Notes under the pieces: generated by a model | What the model was told of the DNA's origin: nothing | The model's input: the letters and a program-made list of their open reading frames with translations, nothing else | The model's database searches: none | Program-made: the position numbers and the translations under genes | NCBI GenBank assembly: GCA_030656015.1 | Contig: JAUSNX010000004.1 | Coordinates: forward strand, 310,001-374,000 | Source: Methanobacteriaceae archaeon | Lineage (GTDB): Archaea > Methanobacteriota > Methanobacteria > Methanobacteriales > Methanobacteriaceae | DNA length: 64,000 bases | Reading direction: 5' to 3' | In this document: in pieces, positions 30,916 through 41,672 of the stretch | Layout of the letters: every line of letters begins with the position of its first letter | How positions within the stretch are numbered: the first letter of the stretch is position 1

Positions 30916-31842
30916 ATGAGACATAAAGTTCCGTTAGTTTATAGAGACAGGAATTTAATATCCCTGTCTCCAAAAAAAGCACTATTAATTTTTGTTAGAT
31001 TATGTGAATTTATAAAAAAATTGTTTATTTATGGCGGATATTTACCTGCGTTATGGGGGCCTTCACTTAATTTAACTGTTTGTTTTATTTTAAATATTTC
31101 TTTAGACTTCCGAATACTTTTAATTTCTTTTTTGCTTCCATTAATTGTTTATAGTCATGATTATCATGAAGATTTAGAAAATGATGCTAAAACTAATCCT
31201 GAAAGAGCAAATTTTTTAGACCCCAATAGAAGTAAACAATTAACACTTTTTTATCTTACTCTAATGGGGATTTTACTAATATGGGTATTCAATTTTGCAA
31301 TAATAGTATTCGTAATAACCATTTTTATAATGGGAATCATTTATACTGGATTTTTAAAGGGAATAACTAAAAAAATTACGGCCTTTAAAAATTTTTATAT
31401 AGCTTTAATTTGGGGATCTTGGGGAACATTTCTAATTGCTATTTACCATAAATCAACCTTTAATATGAGCTTTATTTTCTTATTTTTGTTTATTTATTCT
31501 AAAGTAATTGTAAATACTATATTTTTCGACCTGAAAGACACAAAATCAGATAAAAAATCTGGCTTAAAAACTATGCCTGCTGTTTTAGGAATTAAAAATA
31601 CAATCAACTTTTTAAAAGGAATTAATATATTAACCTCAAGTATTTTAATAATAGGAGTGTATTTAAAAGTTTTACCACCAATTGCCTTATTTTTAACACT
31701 TTTTTATATATATACCTCTCATTATCTGAAAGTAGGCCATGTGAATCCAGCAGAATTGTCAAATAAGTCATTTATTGCAGATATAGAGGCCATACTATAT
31801 CCTGGAATATTGATTTTTATGAAATTTTTATTTGGAGGCTAA
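30916..31842 (+). CDS. UbiA-superfamily prenyltransferase
   Basis: The 308-residue membrane protein has about eight helices and two aspartate-rich motifs. The second, DLKDTKSD followed by KSGLKTMPAVLG, matches the normal D-x2-D-x3-D. The first, DYHEDLEND, has D-x3-D-x3-D spacing, one residue longer than usual. UbiA enzymes attach prenyl chains to aromatic or lipid acceptors; in archaea one makes the archaeal lipid core. The acceptor here is unknown and the atypical first motif argues against assuming the lipid-core enzyme. No close Shine-Dalgarno site is seen. Confidence 0.75.
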   Translation: MRHKVPLVYRDRNLISLSPKKALLIFVRLCEFIKKLFIYGGYLPALWGPSLNLTVCFILNISLDFRILLISFLLPLIVYSHDYHEDLENDAKTNPERANFLDPNRSKQLTLFYLTLMGILLIWVFNFAIIVFVITIFIMGIIYTGFLKGITKKITAFKNFYIALIWGSWGTFLIAIYHKSTFNMSFIFLFLFIYSKVIVNTIFFDLKDTKSDKKSGLKTMPAVLGIKNTINFLKGINILTSSILIIGVYLKVLPPIALFLTLFYIYTSHYLKVGHVNPAELSNKSFIADIEAILYPGILIFMKFLFGG

Positions 31843-31969
31843 TTTCTAAGAAATATGGAGATTATAAAAACTTAAAAAAATAGTAAAGAATTTCAAGATA
31901 AAACTCCAATGAAAATTATAAATCATTTAATAAATACAGAATACTCAAAAAAATGAAAATTAAAGGCCA

Positions 31970-33199
31970 TTAAGGCCGGTATCTTAAAACAGCACCTATT
32001 CCACCAAAAGCACGTAGCAGCTGCATTCCTTCTTCTGTTTCAGTAGATACTATCTCTATTTCAGACCCAACTTCCTCTGACATTTCAACAAAGTCATCAA
32101 TGACATCTTTGCTTTCTACAAATTTCATTTTTTCATTGCAGCTATTACATGTTTTTTCAACTTCAGATTCTGAATTTTTAGTGGTATATTCTGAAGTATG
32201 ACCACAAACAGAACATTCATAGCTTATTCTTTTAGAATTAAGGTCTTCAGACAATAAAAGAACTTCAACAGCACCCATTTGAAGATTCTGTCTCACTTCT
32301 TTCTCACCATAAGAGGCCAGCCCATTATCACTTACCAGCTCATGCAAGAACCTTTGAACCAGCTTCTTTTCACGCATTACATCAATTTCAGTTAAAACAT
32401 CCATTGATTTATCAATGACCTCACGAATACCAAATTCACCAGTATATGACGTGTCAACAGTGGTTATTACCTTTTTCTTTATTTCATGATTCATATAGTC
32501 GCCTTTAAGGAATTCTTCCTTAGTATGACCCGGACCACCCAATACAACACCATCTAAATCTGGTAATGGTAACCAAGCATCATTGATTTGTTCACCTATT
32601 CTTTTCAAAAATTCGTGTGCTGCCAATTCAATAACCCTGTCAAACCTTCTCTGAGATTGACCCCCGGCTTTATGCTTTCCTGGTACTCCGCTGGTTAAAA
32701 TTTTGATGATATCAATCCTTTTACCCCTTAAAACAGCTATTGTAGCTTCTTTTCTGTCAAGAACCGCCAGACCATAGACATCTTTGTCCCCCAGCATATC
32801 TTGAAGAGGTTCCAAGAAAAATTCGGAATTGCAGTGATAGGTATAGGTTTGAATTGATTCTGGAGGCTCGAAAACATAAGTCTCCATTTTTTCTGTGCCC
32901 GGGCCACCTCTAGGTATCATCCCTACAAACATCACCAATCCACGCTCAGGAGGTTTTGGAAACAGCCTCAATCTTTGTATTATAACTTCAATAGCAGATT
33001 GAACATTTTTTTTGGTTGATTTACTCTTGATGTTTGCACTCTGACTCATTTCTTCTCGCATGTGCTTGGCAACATCACTGACCTGTTTGTCTGGTGGGAT
33101 ATAAACTGAAACAAGTTCAGTTCCTCTGCCTTTTTTATCGGCAAGCTCCTTTAAAGTTCTTTTAAATTCATAAAGATCTTTTGATGATATTTCAGTCAA
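31970..33199 (-). CDS. prf1: Peptide chain release factor aRF1
   Basis: aRF1 reads all three stop codons and releases the finished peptide. The 409-residue protein has NIKS (56-59) for stop recognition and GGQ (179-181) for hydrolysis, plus a C-terminal zinc-ribbon-like pair CSVCG and CNSCN. A GTG at 33208 lies inside the AGGAGTG site, so TTG 33199, eight bases after it, is taken as start. It is divergent from pyrH. Confidence 0.96.
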   Translation of the reverse strand: MTEISSKDLYEFKRTLKELADKKGRGTELVSVYIPPDKQVSDVAKHMREEMSQSANIKSKSTKKNVQSAIEVIIQRLRLFPKPPERGLVMFVGMIPRGGPGTEKMETYVFEPPESIQTYTYHCNSEFFLEPLQDMLGDKDVYGLAVLDRKEATIAVLRGKRIDIIKILTSGVPGKHKAGGQSQRRFDRVIELAAHEFLKRIGEQINDAWLPLPDLDGVVLGGPGHTKEEFLKGDYMNHEIKKKVITTVDTSYTGEFGIREVIDKSMDVLTEIDVMREKKLVQRFLHELVSDNGLASYGEKEVRQNLQMGAVEVLLLSEDLNSKRISYECSVCGHTSEYTTKNSESEVEKTCNSCNEKMKFVESKDVIDDFVEMSEEVGSEIEIVSTETEEGMQLLRAFGGIGAVLRYRP

Positions 33200-33717
33200 T
33201 ATAATCACTCCTGATCTATAAAAAATATATTAAATATTAAATTAAATTTCAATTGATAAAGTTATTTAAATTTGTTTAATTATTTTAAATAATATTCTTA
33301 ATTTAGTTAGATTATCTGTGATTAAATAAATTAAATAAATCTAATGTGAATTTTTATTTATGAAAAATATTTTTTATTTAATTTTTTATTAAGTTATGCA
33401 TTATAAGAAAATAATGCGTATCAATAGTAAATTATGCAAATTTGATATCAATATTTTTTTATATATTTTAAATAAACAGTTATAAACTATGTTATTTAAG
33501 GGTATAAAGTTATACTTCTAATATAATTATAATGATATAATAAATTAAATATTTAAATAGATTAAAATTTTAAATAGATTAAAGATTCATAACTGGTTTT
33601 AATTTAAAAAAATTTTATTTAAATTTCATTTTATGAACCACTTTAAACAATTAACTAATAAATTATATTTTTCAATAATAATAAAGTTAAGGCCTTTAAA
33701 ATAGCCAGGCGATCATT
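33200..33717. other. Divergent intergenic region between prf1 and pyrH
   Basis: About 518 very AT-rich bases with no gene. An inverted repeat, GCATTAT and ATAATGC around AAGAAA, lies at 33398-33417 near the middle and could be a regulator site. TATA-like sequences are too many to assign promoters. Confidence 0.4.
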
Positions 33718-34392
33718 ATGAGAATTGTAGTAACTATCGGCGGATCCATTATAATAAAAGAATATGACCACCAGAAATTTGAAGATTATGCAGAAATTTT
33801 GGGTTCTTTAAAAGACCAGCATGAAATGTTTGTGGTTGTAGGTGGTGGCCAACCGGCCAGAGATTACATAAAAGTAGCACGAGACCTAGATGGTGGTGAA
33901 GCACATTGTGATGATATTGGCATAGATGTTACCAGATTGAATGCCAAGTTATTAATTATGGCACTTGGTAAGGATGCTTATCCTTTAGTTCCAGAGAACT
34001 TCCACCAAGCACTAGAGTATTCTACCAGCGACAGAATAGTTGTCATGGGTGGTACTGAACCAGCCCATAGCACTGATGCCGTAGGTGCCATTCTAGCTGA
34101 ATTTGTGAAAGCAGATCTTTTAATAAATTTAACATCTGTAGATGGCCTTTATGACAAAGATCCAAATAAACACCAGGATGCCCAGCTTCATAAAAATGTT
34201 ACGGCCACCAAGATGATGGAATTTTTGGCAGATAAGGATGTAAAGGCCGGTACATACGAATTTTTTGATATGACTGCTATTCAAATGATAAAGCGATCTG
34301 GGATAAAAACCGTTATTGCTAATGGAAATTATCCTGAAAACTTATTAAATGCTTTAAATGGAAAAATAGGAACAGTTATAATCCCAAAATAA
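33718..34392 (+). CDS. pyrH: UMP kinase
   Basis: PyrH phosphorylates UMP to UDP. The 224-residue length and motifs [32 protein letters not shown] and [11 protein letters not shown] identify the archaeal UMP kinase of the amino-acid-kinase fold. An AGGCGATC site precedes ATG 33718. Confidence 0.95.
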   Translation: MRIVVTIGGSIIIKEYDHQKFEDYAEILGSLKDQHEMFVVVGGGQPARDYIKVARDLDGGEAHCDDIGIDVTRLNAKLLIMALGKDAYPLVPENFHQALEYSTSDRIVVMGGTEPAHSTDAVGAILAEFVKADLLINLTSVDGLYDKDPNKHQDAQLHKNVTATKMMEFLADKDVKAGTYEFFDMTAIQMIKRSGIKTVIANGNYPENLLNALNGKIGTVIIPK

Positions 34393-34484
34393 TGAAAATA
34401 AACATATTTTTTAAATAAATTTTATTTAAAATATTTTCTAATTAACAAATAAAGTTTAATAAATATAAGTAAAGAGGTATAAAT

Positions 34485-34679
34485 ATGACCAAACCACATC
34501 GACATTGTTCCGTTTGCGGAACTCCCATACCATTAGAAGAAAGAACCTGTTCAGATAAATGTGAAAAAATCTTAATTGACAATCGGAATAAAGTCAATAA
34601 AACTAAAAAGATTATTTATGTGTTATTTGCTGCATTTGTGCTTATTTGGGTAGGGATGACAATTTATGGTAAAATGTGA
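34485..34679 (+). CDS. DUF2116-type zinc-ribbon membrane protein
   Basis: The 64-residue protein has HCSVCGTPIP and CSDKC, four cysteines forming a small zinc ribbon, and one C-terminal membrane helix at about 43-61. This is the DUF2116 archaeal family, function unknown. A GAGGT site precedes ATG 34485. It follows pyrH by about 90 bases and may share its transcript. Confidence 0.85.
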   Translation: MTKPHRHCSVCGTPIPLEERTCSDKCEKILIDNRNKVNKTKKIIYVLFAAFVLIWVGMTIYGKM

Positions 34680-34807
34680 TTTAAATTCATTTTAATAGTT
34701 TTTAAATAGCTTAAATAGCAATTAATTGCCCTAATTAATTCTATTCTTTCTCTAATTCTTTATTTTTCTATTTTAATTCCTATATTACTCATATTAGTTC
34801 GTTATTT

Positions 34808-35287
34808 CTATCTTTGACGTTGATAAGCATAATAAATAAGTGCCAGACCAATAAAAATGCCTAAATACATAGGATTAATAATTCCAACTCCCATTAAAAT
34901 ATAAATTAATCCCAAAACCAATAAAATGTTTCTAAGATCCTTTTGGTACTTATTAGAATATCCTGATTTAAAAATAAGATATCCTGATGCTCCAAGCAAT
35001 ATTCCAACTATTAAAATCCATAGTCCAAAAACATAAATTTGATATATTAACGAAATCCCCAATAGTAATGAAAGTGCAACTATAGCTAACCAAGCCATTT
35101 TTATTCTTTCATTTGAAATTTTTTCAAAATTAGTATCCTTAAATTCACTGAAAAAGATTAAAAGACAAAGGCCAAGTAGAATCAAACCAGAAATCTTACT
35201 CAGGTTAACCGGACCTAAATATGGATAAATAATAAGAATAATACCTGCAGCTGCAGATACATAAGCAATTTTATCACTTTCTGGCAT
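34808..35287 (-). CDS. Multi-helix membrane protein, unknown
   Basis: The 159-residue protein is almost entirely hydrophobic, with about six membrane helices and one charged loop near residues 47-62. I do not recognise the family. An AAGGAGTT site gives a confident start at 35287. Confidence 0.65.
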   Translation of the reverse strand: MPESDKIAYVSAAAGIILIIYPYLGPVNLSKISGLILLGLCLLIFFSEFKDTNFEKISNERIKMAWLAIVALSLLLGISLIYQIYVFGLWILIVGILLGASGYLIFKSGYSNKYQKDLRNILLVLGLIYILMGVGIINPMYLGIFIGLALIYYAYQRQR

Positions 35288-35567
35288 TTGATAACTCCTT
35301 AATTAATTATATTTATTTTCATTTTAAATTTGATTATAAATAAAGTTGATTGAATTATTTTATTAGGTTTTATTAGGTGAAATTTTTAATAATATAAAAC
35401 ATCGTCAAATATTTTCTTATTAATTGAATAATACATTAGATTTTAATAGTTTTTTAATATTTTTTTAACTTTGAGAATTAATAATCAAATATATTAAACA
35501 ATAATATGTTCCAATAATATTTCTTTATTTAATTTGTTCAGTTTATTTTTTAATTTGATGATAGGAT

Positions 35568-36398
35568 TTAAATTGGAATTCTTAGAAATTCAAAAACTCC
35601 TATCATTTTTAAGCCAATATAAATTAAAATGGCTGAGAATATGTATCTCAAATACTTTTCAGGCAATTTTTGCGCTGTTCGGGCACCTAATTTAGCCATA
35701 GGTATACTAAAACCAGCTAAAACTGCCAACTGAAGCAAATTTATATATCCCACAGAATACTCCGGCAATCCTGGAACTCCTAGACCATTAAATGTATAAG
35801 CTATTATACCTCCCAAAGATGTGAGAATAATGACTGCTGTAGATGTTCCCACCGCCTCAATCATCCTAAATCCAAGCAAAATAACCATGATCGGAACCAA
35901 AATTATTCCCCCACCCATTCCCAGTAGACCAGAACAAACTCCAGCTATAAAACCGTAAAATAACAAGTGATAAGCATCTAAAATCTTGTCTCCAGATTTC
36001 TTAGGATCGCTATACTTTAAAAACTGAATTACTACCAAAAATATTAAAACTCCAAAAAGAACTTTTAAAATCTCACCAGGAGTATGGGTCGCAACAAAGC
36101 CCCCTAAAATTCCTCCAAAGAAACCAGCTAAACCTAAATAAATTGCTGGTTTAATCAGAACACAACTATTCTCATGGTGAGTATAGGCTCCAATTAAAGC
36201 TGTGGGAAACATTACAGCCAGGCTAGTTCCAAAAGCCGTTCGAATAGCTGTATCCGTGTCCACACCTAAAGATTGGAGCAAGAAAAACTGTATCGGGGCC
36301 AGAATAAATCCACCCCCCACACCTAGGAGGCCTGTGAAAAAACCCACCGCAATGCCAGTTAAAGCTAAAATAAATATGTAAATAATGTTAATTTCCAT
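35568..36398 (-). CDS. TSUP-family sulfite/anion permease (TauE/SafE type)
   Basis: The 276-residue protein has eight to nine helices and two similar halves, each with a glycine-rich GLLGVGGGFILAP or GLLGMGGGIILVP motif, the hallmark of TSUP transporters. They move sulfite, sulfonates or related anions; the substrate here is not readable. It appears monocistronic. Confidence 0.88.
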   Translation of the reverse strand: MEINIIYIFILALTGIAVGFFTGLLGVGGGFILAPIQFFLLQSLGVDTDTAIRTAFGTSLAVMFPTALIGAYTHHENSCVLIKPAIYLGLAGFFGGILGGFVATHTPGEILKVLFGVLIFLVVIQFLKYSDPKKSGDKILDAYHLLFYGFIAGVCSGLLGMGGGIILVPIMVILLGFRMIEAVGTSTAVIILTSLGGIIAYTFNGLGVPGLPEYSVGYINLLQLAVLAGFSIPMAKLGARTAQKLPEKYLRYIFSAILIYIGLKMIGVFEFLRIPI

Positions 36399-36968
36399 GA
36401 TACTATTTAGAATTATGAATCATATAATTTATTCCATTAAATAAATTAGAATAACTAATATAGTATTAAAATCAGCTTAAATTCAAATATTCATTAAAGA
36501 TGCCATTCTCATCAGCTTTTTCCACATTGGAATAAATTAAATCAATATCCGATTTTATCCATTTCAAATATTGTTTAATGTTATCTGGATTATTTCATCA
36601 GTAAAATCTTCATCTGTGAGTTCATAAGAGTTAAAATCGTATTTATCAACATTTTGTCTTTTAATGACAGATATGGTATTTGAAAGAGAATCATCAATTA
36701 TTTTACCATAATAATTTCAAGTTTAAAGATAAATCAATTTCAATACTATTAGTTTATTAATTAAAATAAAAAATTGAGATTGCTCATTTTTATTATTAAT
36801 TATACAAATAAATCCTAAAAATATTAAAAACTGATAACACTCAACTATTTAAATAAAAAATGATAAAAAGAATTTACTAATAACAATTACTAATCAAAAT
36901 CAATTATTTTCCATTATCCATAAAAGTTATTTTTACTAAATTCCAATATTTTATTGTGGTGTTAGCTC
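36399..36968. other. Intergenic region containing a gene remnant
   Basis: This 570-base gap contains the frameshifted minus-strand remnant described separately (about 36472-36763). The remaining bases are AT-rich, and the right end forms the upstream region of the next gene. Confidence 0.5.
36472..36763 (-). pseudogene. Frameshifted remnant of an acidic protein gene
   Basis: Reading the minus strand gives three coding-like pieces in shifted frames: about NSIEIDLSLNLK (36720-36763), then DDSLSNTISVIKRQNVDKYD continuing to FTDE (about 36590-36716), then NPDNIKQYLKWIKSDIDLIY continuing to EYLNLS and a TGA stop (36472 to about 36592). Each piece has protein-like composition, with codons and charged residues unlike the surrounding spacer DNA. 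A one-base shift near 36590 rejoins the last two. It is a decayed gene or has sequencing errors; no family is recognised. Confidence 0.55.
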
Positions 36969-38012
36969 TTGAAAATTCAATCAGACCTATATAAATACAA
37001 AATTAATGTAATTGGACTCCTATTATTACTATTAGGAGCTTATATCTTCAGATATGATAATTTAGACATTTATATTCGTCCATTGACACAAATTTTTTTA
37101 ATGGGTTCTTCCGAAGGGAAGGATGTTTTATTTTTCTTATTGATGGGAAGTATGATGTTTATCAGTCCTCTTTTCAGTAGTAAAGGATATTTGCGCCTTA
37201 AATTATCATATTTTAACTATTTTAAAGAATGGAAAGGTAATGATTTTCTTAAATGGACCATAATAATAGTTTTATTCACTTATACTTTAGGAATTATCAT
37301 GGAAATATGGCTTAGATCGCAGTTTGGTGTTTCCATATTCACTGCTTTTGTTTCCTTAAATCCTGACCCCACATCGAGTAGTATTCTCCACAGCCACATA
37401 TTCAAAGCCGTGCTTGGGCCATTTATCTCTTCAGTTGTCGCCGTTCCTACAGGCGTACATACTGGAACATCATTATTACAGTACTTACCATCCATCGGGC
37501 TTTTAATAGTTATTATATTTCCTTTAGTTTATTTATTAGGCCTATTTTCAATTGGAGAACGGCGAGATTATCATCAAGTTATAGTAATATTTGCCATTTC
37601 TAACACACTTATTGGGTTAATAGATGGTGGATTATTATCAACTCCTGCAATGGTAGGGCTTTCTGGAATTTTAGGTATGTACTCCCTAAAAATGCCATTT
37701 TCTCCAAAAAATTTAATCACACCTACAGTAATTATTGCCCTTTTAATTATACTAAGAGTTATTTTAGGAGTTTTTGGATCAAATACTGATTATTATGAAG
37801 TAACAGTTATTGGTGATGGTGAAAATCTCAATTTAAATGATTATGATGTGTTATCTGTTCAAACCCAAGGCGAAAAAACAATAATCCACATATCACCAAA
37901 ATATAATGAAATGATTCTTTTAAATGACCTTGCACAAACTTTAGAAGGTAAATGCCGAGGATTTTTCATAAGCTGGAATTTCTTCTCGTATTTTAAATAT
38001 TACAGTTCTTAA
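36969..38012 (+). CDS. Multi-helix membrane protein with soluble C-terminal domain, unknown
   Basis: The 347-residue protein has about seven membrane helices (roughly residues 13-270) and a C-terminal soluble part (about 275-347) of mixed strands and helices that begins YYEVTVIGDGENL. A conserved-looking loop, TSSSILHSHIFKAVLGP then PTGVHTGTSLL, has histidines that could line a site. I do not recognise the family. It starts at TTG 36969 without a strong Shine-Dalgarno site. Confidence 0.6.
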   Translation: MKIQSDLYKYKINVIGLLLLLLGAYIFRYDNLDIYIRPLTQIFLMGSSEGKDVLFFLLMGSMMFISPLFSSKGYLRLKLSYFNYFKEWKGNDFLKWTIIIVLFTYTLGIIMEIWLRSQFGVSIFTAFVSLNPDPTSSSILHSHIFKAVLGPFISSVVAVPTGVHTGTSLLQYLPSIGLLIVIIFPLVYLLGLFSIGERRDYHQVIVIFAISNTLIGLIDGGLLSTPAMVGLSGILGMYSLKMPFSPKNLITPTVIIALLIILRVILGVFGSNTDYYEVTVIGDGENLNLNDYDVLSVQTQGEKTIIHISPKYNEMILLNDLAQTLEGKCRGFFISWNFFSYFKYYSS

Positions 38013-38135
38013 AAAGAATTAAATAAATTGATCATATTTAAAATAAATTTTATAATTTTTAATAATTTAATTTTTATAAATTTTTATAAGTAGTTTTATA
38101 AATAATTAATCAATAACCAGACGAGATAAGATAAA

Positions 38136-40049
38136 ATGACAAAAATCAGCATTATAATTCCTACATTCAATGAAGAGGAGTATTTACCTCAACTTTTAGA
38201 TAGTATAAAAGATCAGAGTTACGCCGATTACGAAATAATAATTGCTGATGCTCAGTCTAAAGATAAAACTCGTGAAATTGCCAAATCTTATGGTTGCATT
38301 ATTACTGAGGGAGGTTTACCTGCACTTGGAAGAAATAATGGGGCTAAAAAAGCTAATGGTGAGCTTCTTTTGTTTCTAGATTCAGATTTAATTTTAACTA
38401 ATGATTATCTAAAAGATTCAGTAGAAGAATTTGAGGAAAACAAACTGGGAATTGCTATAACTCAGATGATTCCTCTTTCTGATAAAAAAAGAGACAAAGT
38501 TCTTCATGAATTTGCTAATCGATTTATGATAATGGTAGAATCAATTAAACCACATGGTGCAGGATGTTATGGGATAATTTCCCGTAAAGATTTACATGAT
38601 CAGGTGGGAGGATTTGAAGAATCCCTTGATTTTGGAGAAGATAGTGATTATATAGAGCGAATTGGAAAAATAAGTTCGTTTAAAGTACTTAGAAAGCCAC
38701 ACGTTCTAGTTTCTATACGTAGATTAGAAAAAGAAGGCCTTGTAAGTCTAGCATACAAATATAGTAAAAGTACTGTTTATGATTTTATGGGGAAAAAAAT
38801 TACTGCTGACGAGCTTGATTATACCTTTGGTTACAGTGATGAACACAGCCCCGACTTTCTGGAAGATGGTAATTACTCCTATAATGACTTAGAAACCAAT
38901 AAAACTACTGTTTCTTACAATTCTCTTGAAAAAAATCATGTAAATCAATCCATTACTCCAGAAAATTCAAATGGTGTTCTTGAGAATGTAGAGACTCCTA
39001 AAAAACGAATTATATATTCTGTTTGTGGAGAAGGTCTGGGCCACGCCATAAGAAGTGGAGTAATTATAGAAGAGCTAATTGAAAAATATGACATTCTTAT
39101 TTTTGCCAGTAACCGGGCCTACACCTATCTATCCCAAAAATTCGAAAATGTGTATGAGATTTATGGTTTTAATACAGTTTATGAAAATAACACAGTTCAA
39201 AACAGAAAAACATTCGTGAAATCAATGAAAAGGCTCCCTAGAGATTTAAAAGAAAATTTAGGATTGCTCTACAGATTAGCCAGAGATTTTAAACCCAATG
39301 CTATTGTTTCTGATTTTGAATTTTATGCCAGTCTTTTAAGCAAGTTACTTAGAATACCCCTTATAAGCATTGATAATATGCATGTAATTACTCAATGTAA
39401 CATTGAATATCCGGATAAATACAGAAAAGACAAACTGAAAGCTGAAAGCGTCGTGAAATCATTTATTGTTCGGCCTAAAAGACATATAATTATCAGTTAT
39501 TTCTATCCTGAAATAAAAAACCCTCAAAAAACAATTATTTACCCTCCAGTTCTTAGAAAGGAGATTATGGAGCTTAAGCCAAGCTATAAAAATCACATTT
39601 TAGTTTATCAAACCAGTAAATCAAATGAAAAATTAATTAAAACTTTAAAAAAGGTTAAAGAAAAATTCATAATATATGGGTTTGATAAAAACGAAACAGA
39701 CCAAAATTTAGAATTTAAAATGTTTAATGAAGATGAATTTTTCAGTGATTTACAAAATTCCCGGGCCATAATAACTAATGGTGGTTTTACCCTGATTAGT
39801 GAAGCCTTGTATCTAAAAAAACCTGTTTACAGCATTCCTGTCAAAGGTCAGTTTGAACAAATCATAAATGCAATCTATCTTGATAAACTAGGCTATGGAG
39901 AGTTTTATGAAGAAATTAATAAAAAGAGTCTGGAAAAATTCATCAAAAAACTATCTAAATACCAGAAAAATCTTAAAAAATATGATGGTGGAGATAATAA
40001 GGCCTTGATCAAAGAATTAGAGAATTCTATTGAAAAATATGCCAAATAA
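38136..40049 (+). CDS. Fused glycosyltransferase: GT2 plus MJ1255-type GT
   Basis: The 637-residue protein joins two glycosyltransferases. Residues about 1-215 are a GT-A family 2 domain: IIIPTFNEEEYLPQLL, AQSKDKT and LDSDL as the metal-binding motif. A low-complexity Asn/Ser-rich linker (about 235-285) leads to a GT-B-like domain from about 287 with SVCGEGLGHAIRSG, SDFEFYASLL, and ITNGGFTLISEAL, typical of the MJ1255/VC2487 family. No membrane helix is seen, so it probably acts at the inner membrane face on lipid-linked sugars. Acceptor and donor are unknown. Confidence 0.82.
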   Translation: MTKISIIIPTFNEEEYLPQLLDSIKDQSYADYEIIIADAQSKDKTREIAKSYGCIITEGGLPALGRNNGAKKANGELLLFLDSDLILTNDYLKDSVEEFEENKLGIAITQMIPLSDKKRDKVLHEFANRFMIMVESIKPHGAGCYGIISRKDLHDQVGGFEESLDFGEDSDYIERIGKISSFKVLRKPHVLVSIRRLEKEGLVSLAYKYSKSTVYDFMGKKITADELDYTFGYSDEHSPDFLEDGNYSYNDLETNKTTVSYNSLEKNHVNQSITPENSNGVLENVETPKKRIIYSVCGEGLGHAIRSGVIIEELIEKYDILIFASNRAYTYLSQKFENVYEIYGFNTVYENNTVQNRKTFVKSMKRLPRDLKENLGLLYRLARDFKPNAIVSDFEFYASLLSKLLRIPLISIDNMHVITQCNIEYPDKYRKDKLKAESVVKSFIVRPKRHIIISYFYPEIKNPQKTIIYPPVLRKEIMELKPSYKNHILVYQTSKSNEKLIKTLKKVKEKFIIYGFDKNETDQNLEFKMFNEDEFFSDLQNSRAIITNGGFTLISEALYLKKPVYSIPVKGQFEQIINAIYLDKLGYGEFYEEINKKSLEKFIKKLSKYQKNLKKYDGGDNKALIKELENSIEKYAK

Positions 40050-40231
40050 GTTTTTAAATTTTAAAACTTATTTTTAAATTAAATAATCGTTTTAAACAGT
40101 GAATTTAAATTAATTAAATTAGAATATTATTTTTTAAATTGAAAATAGCATAAAATCCAATATCTAAAATAAGTACTTTAAATTAGATTATAAATAAAAA
40201 AAAATAGTAAAAATAATATTTTAGGGTGAAA

Positions 40232-41164
40232 TTATAAGGTTACACCCATATCTAATTGTTCCGTGAGTTCTTTGTATCTATTACGAATAGTTACTTCCGT
40301 AACTCCAGCAATATCTGCCACATCTCTTTGAGTCTTTCGTTCTCCCAAGAGAACAGATGCAATGTATAAAGCAGCTGCAGCCACACCAGTAGGGCCTCTA
40401 CCTGAAGTAAGTCCTTTTTCCATGGCCTTTTCAATTATTTCAATGGCCTTAGATTGTACTTCCCCAGATAATCCCAGTTCACTGGCAAAACGAGGTACAT
40501 AGTCCACTGGAGATGTAGGAGGAAGTTTTATTCCTAATTCCCTGGTTAAAAATCTGTAAGTCCTGCCTACTTCTTTTTTACTTACTCTAGAAACTTCAGC
40601 AATCTCATCCAAGGTACGAGGCACATTACAACGCCTACAAGCAGCATATAATGATGCAGCAACTACACCTTCAATACTTCTTCCTCTAATGAGCTTGTTT
40701 TCTACAGCACTTCGGTAAACTACAGATGCCGCTTCCCTTACACTCCTAGGAAGTCCTAATCGAGAAGAGTCCCTGTCCAGCTCACTTAATGCAAAGGCCA
40801 GATTTCTCTCAGTAGCACCAGAAATTCTGATCTTTCTCTGCCATTTTCTCAAACGGTACCATTGGGCCCGATTTCTGGCAGGAATATCTCTACCATAAAT
40901 ATCCTTATTTCTCCAATCGATCATGGTAGAAAGCCCTTTATCGTGAATGGTGTAGGTAATAGGTGCTCCTACACGAGTACGTTTGTCCCTTTGTTCGTGA
41001 TCAAACGCTCTCCATTCAGGACCCATGTCCACTAAACTATCGTCGATAACAAGTCCGCATCCACCGCAAACTATTTCAGCTCTTTCATAATCCCCAATAA
41101 GGTTCTCAGAGCCGCATTCTGGGCATTTTGTTTCCTTTTCAACTTCAGAAACATCACTTTTCAT
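40232..41164 (-). CDS. tfb: Transcription initiation factor TFB
   Basis: TFB recruits RNA polymerase to the TBP-TATA complex. The 310-residue protein has an N-terminal zinc ribbon (Cys14, Cys17, CGGCG near 33-36), a B-finger/linker region, and two cyclin-like repeats from about 115 and 210 with a final HTH reading [18 protein letters not shown]. Its start overlaps the gar1 stop (ATGA at 41161-41164), forming a two-gene operon. Only one TFB gene is seen here. Confidence 0.96.
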   Translation of the reverse strand: MKSDVSEVEKETKCPECGSENLIGDYERAEIVCGGCGLVIDDSLVDMGPEWRAFDHEQRDKRTRVGAPITYTIHDKGLSTMIDWRNKDIYGRDIPARNRAQWYRLRKWQRKIRISGATERNLAFALSELDRDSSRLGLPRSVREAASVVYRSAVENKLIRGRSIEGVVAASLYAACRRCNVPRTLDEIAEVSRVSKKEVGRTYRFLTRELGIKLPPTSPVDYVPRFASELGLSGEVQSKAIEIIEKAMEKGLTSGRGPTGVAAAALYIASVLLGERKTQRDVADIAGVTEVTIRNRYKELTEQLDMGVTL

Positions 41165-41460
41165 TTTTTCTTTCGTTTTTTACGCCCCCATTTTTTCACA
41201 GGTTTTGATGAAATATACAAAACTGCTCCAACGCGGTCATCCAGATGCTTTGTGTTATCCGTGTGTTTTTTAGAATCTCTGTTGCTTAATGGCTTTATAG
41301 TGATATAAGGTTCTTTAGTAGGACCAAAAACATCGTGTACTTTACCAATTCGCTTTTTATCGTCAGTGAAAACAATTAATCCAAGAGCAGGTGTACTGCT
41401 TGATCTTGCAATAATATTTCCCTTGTTGGAGATATGTGAAATAGTTCCCAAAATCTTCAT
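41161..41460 (-). CDS. gar1: H/ACA RNP protein Gar1
   Basis: Gar1 is part of the H/ACA particle that makes pseudouridine in rRNA. The 99-residue protein has the Gar1 barrel (about 1-75: [34 protein letters not shown]) and a basic C-terminal tail [11 protein letters not shown]. The gar1-tfb order is common in euryarchaea. A clear TATA box lies upstream. Confidence 0.9.
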   Translation of the reverse strand: MKILGTISHISNKGNIIARSSSTPALGLIVFTDDKKRIGKVHDVFGPTKEPYITIKPLSNRDSKKHTDNTKHLDDRVGAVLYISSKPVKKWGRKKRKKK

Positions 41461-41515
41461 AATTTAAAACCGAAAATTTTATATATTCTTATATAACTAC
41501 TCTTTACGCAATAAG

Positions 41516-41533
41516 TCATATATAAATGTTTCG
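41516..41533 (-). promoter_or_regulatory. BRE/TATA promoter of gar1-tfb
   Basis: On the minus strand CGAAACATTTATATATGA has a purine-rich BRE followed by a TATA box, about 60-70 bases before the gar1 ATG. This predicts a leader of about 35 bases. Confidence 0.65.
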
Positions 41534-41672
41534 ATAGGAATATATAAGAAGGTTTTTGATATTAAAAGTAATTTTCCCTTTAAAAACCTTGTGGTAACTG
41601 ATTAAAAGATTTAATATCATTAATACACCCCAAAGTTAATATAATTAAAAATAAAGGACTATAAGTAGATTA

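Noticed and set aside
31955-31975. GGCC repeat around the prf1 stop as a terminator
   Set aside because: Stem of only four base pairs and partly inside the coding region.
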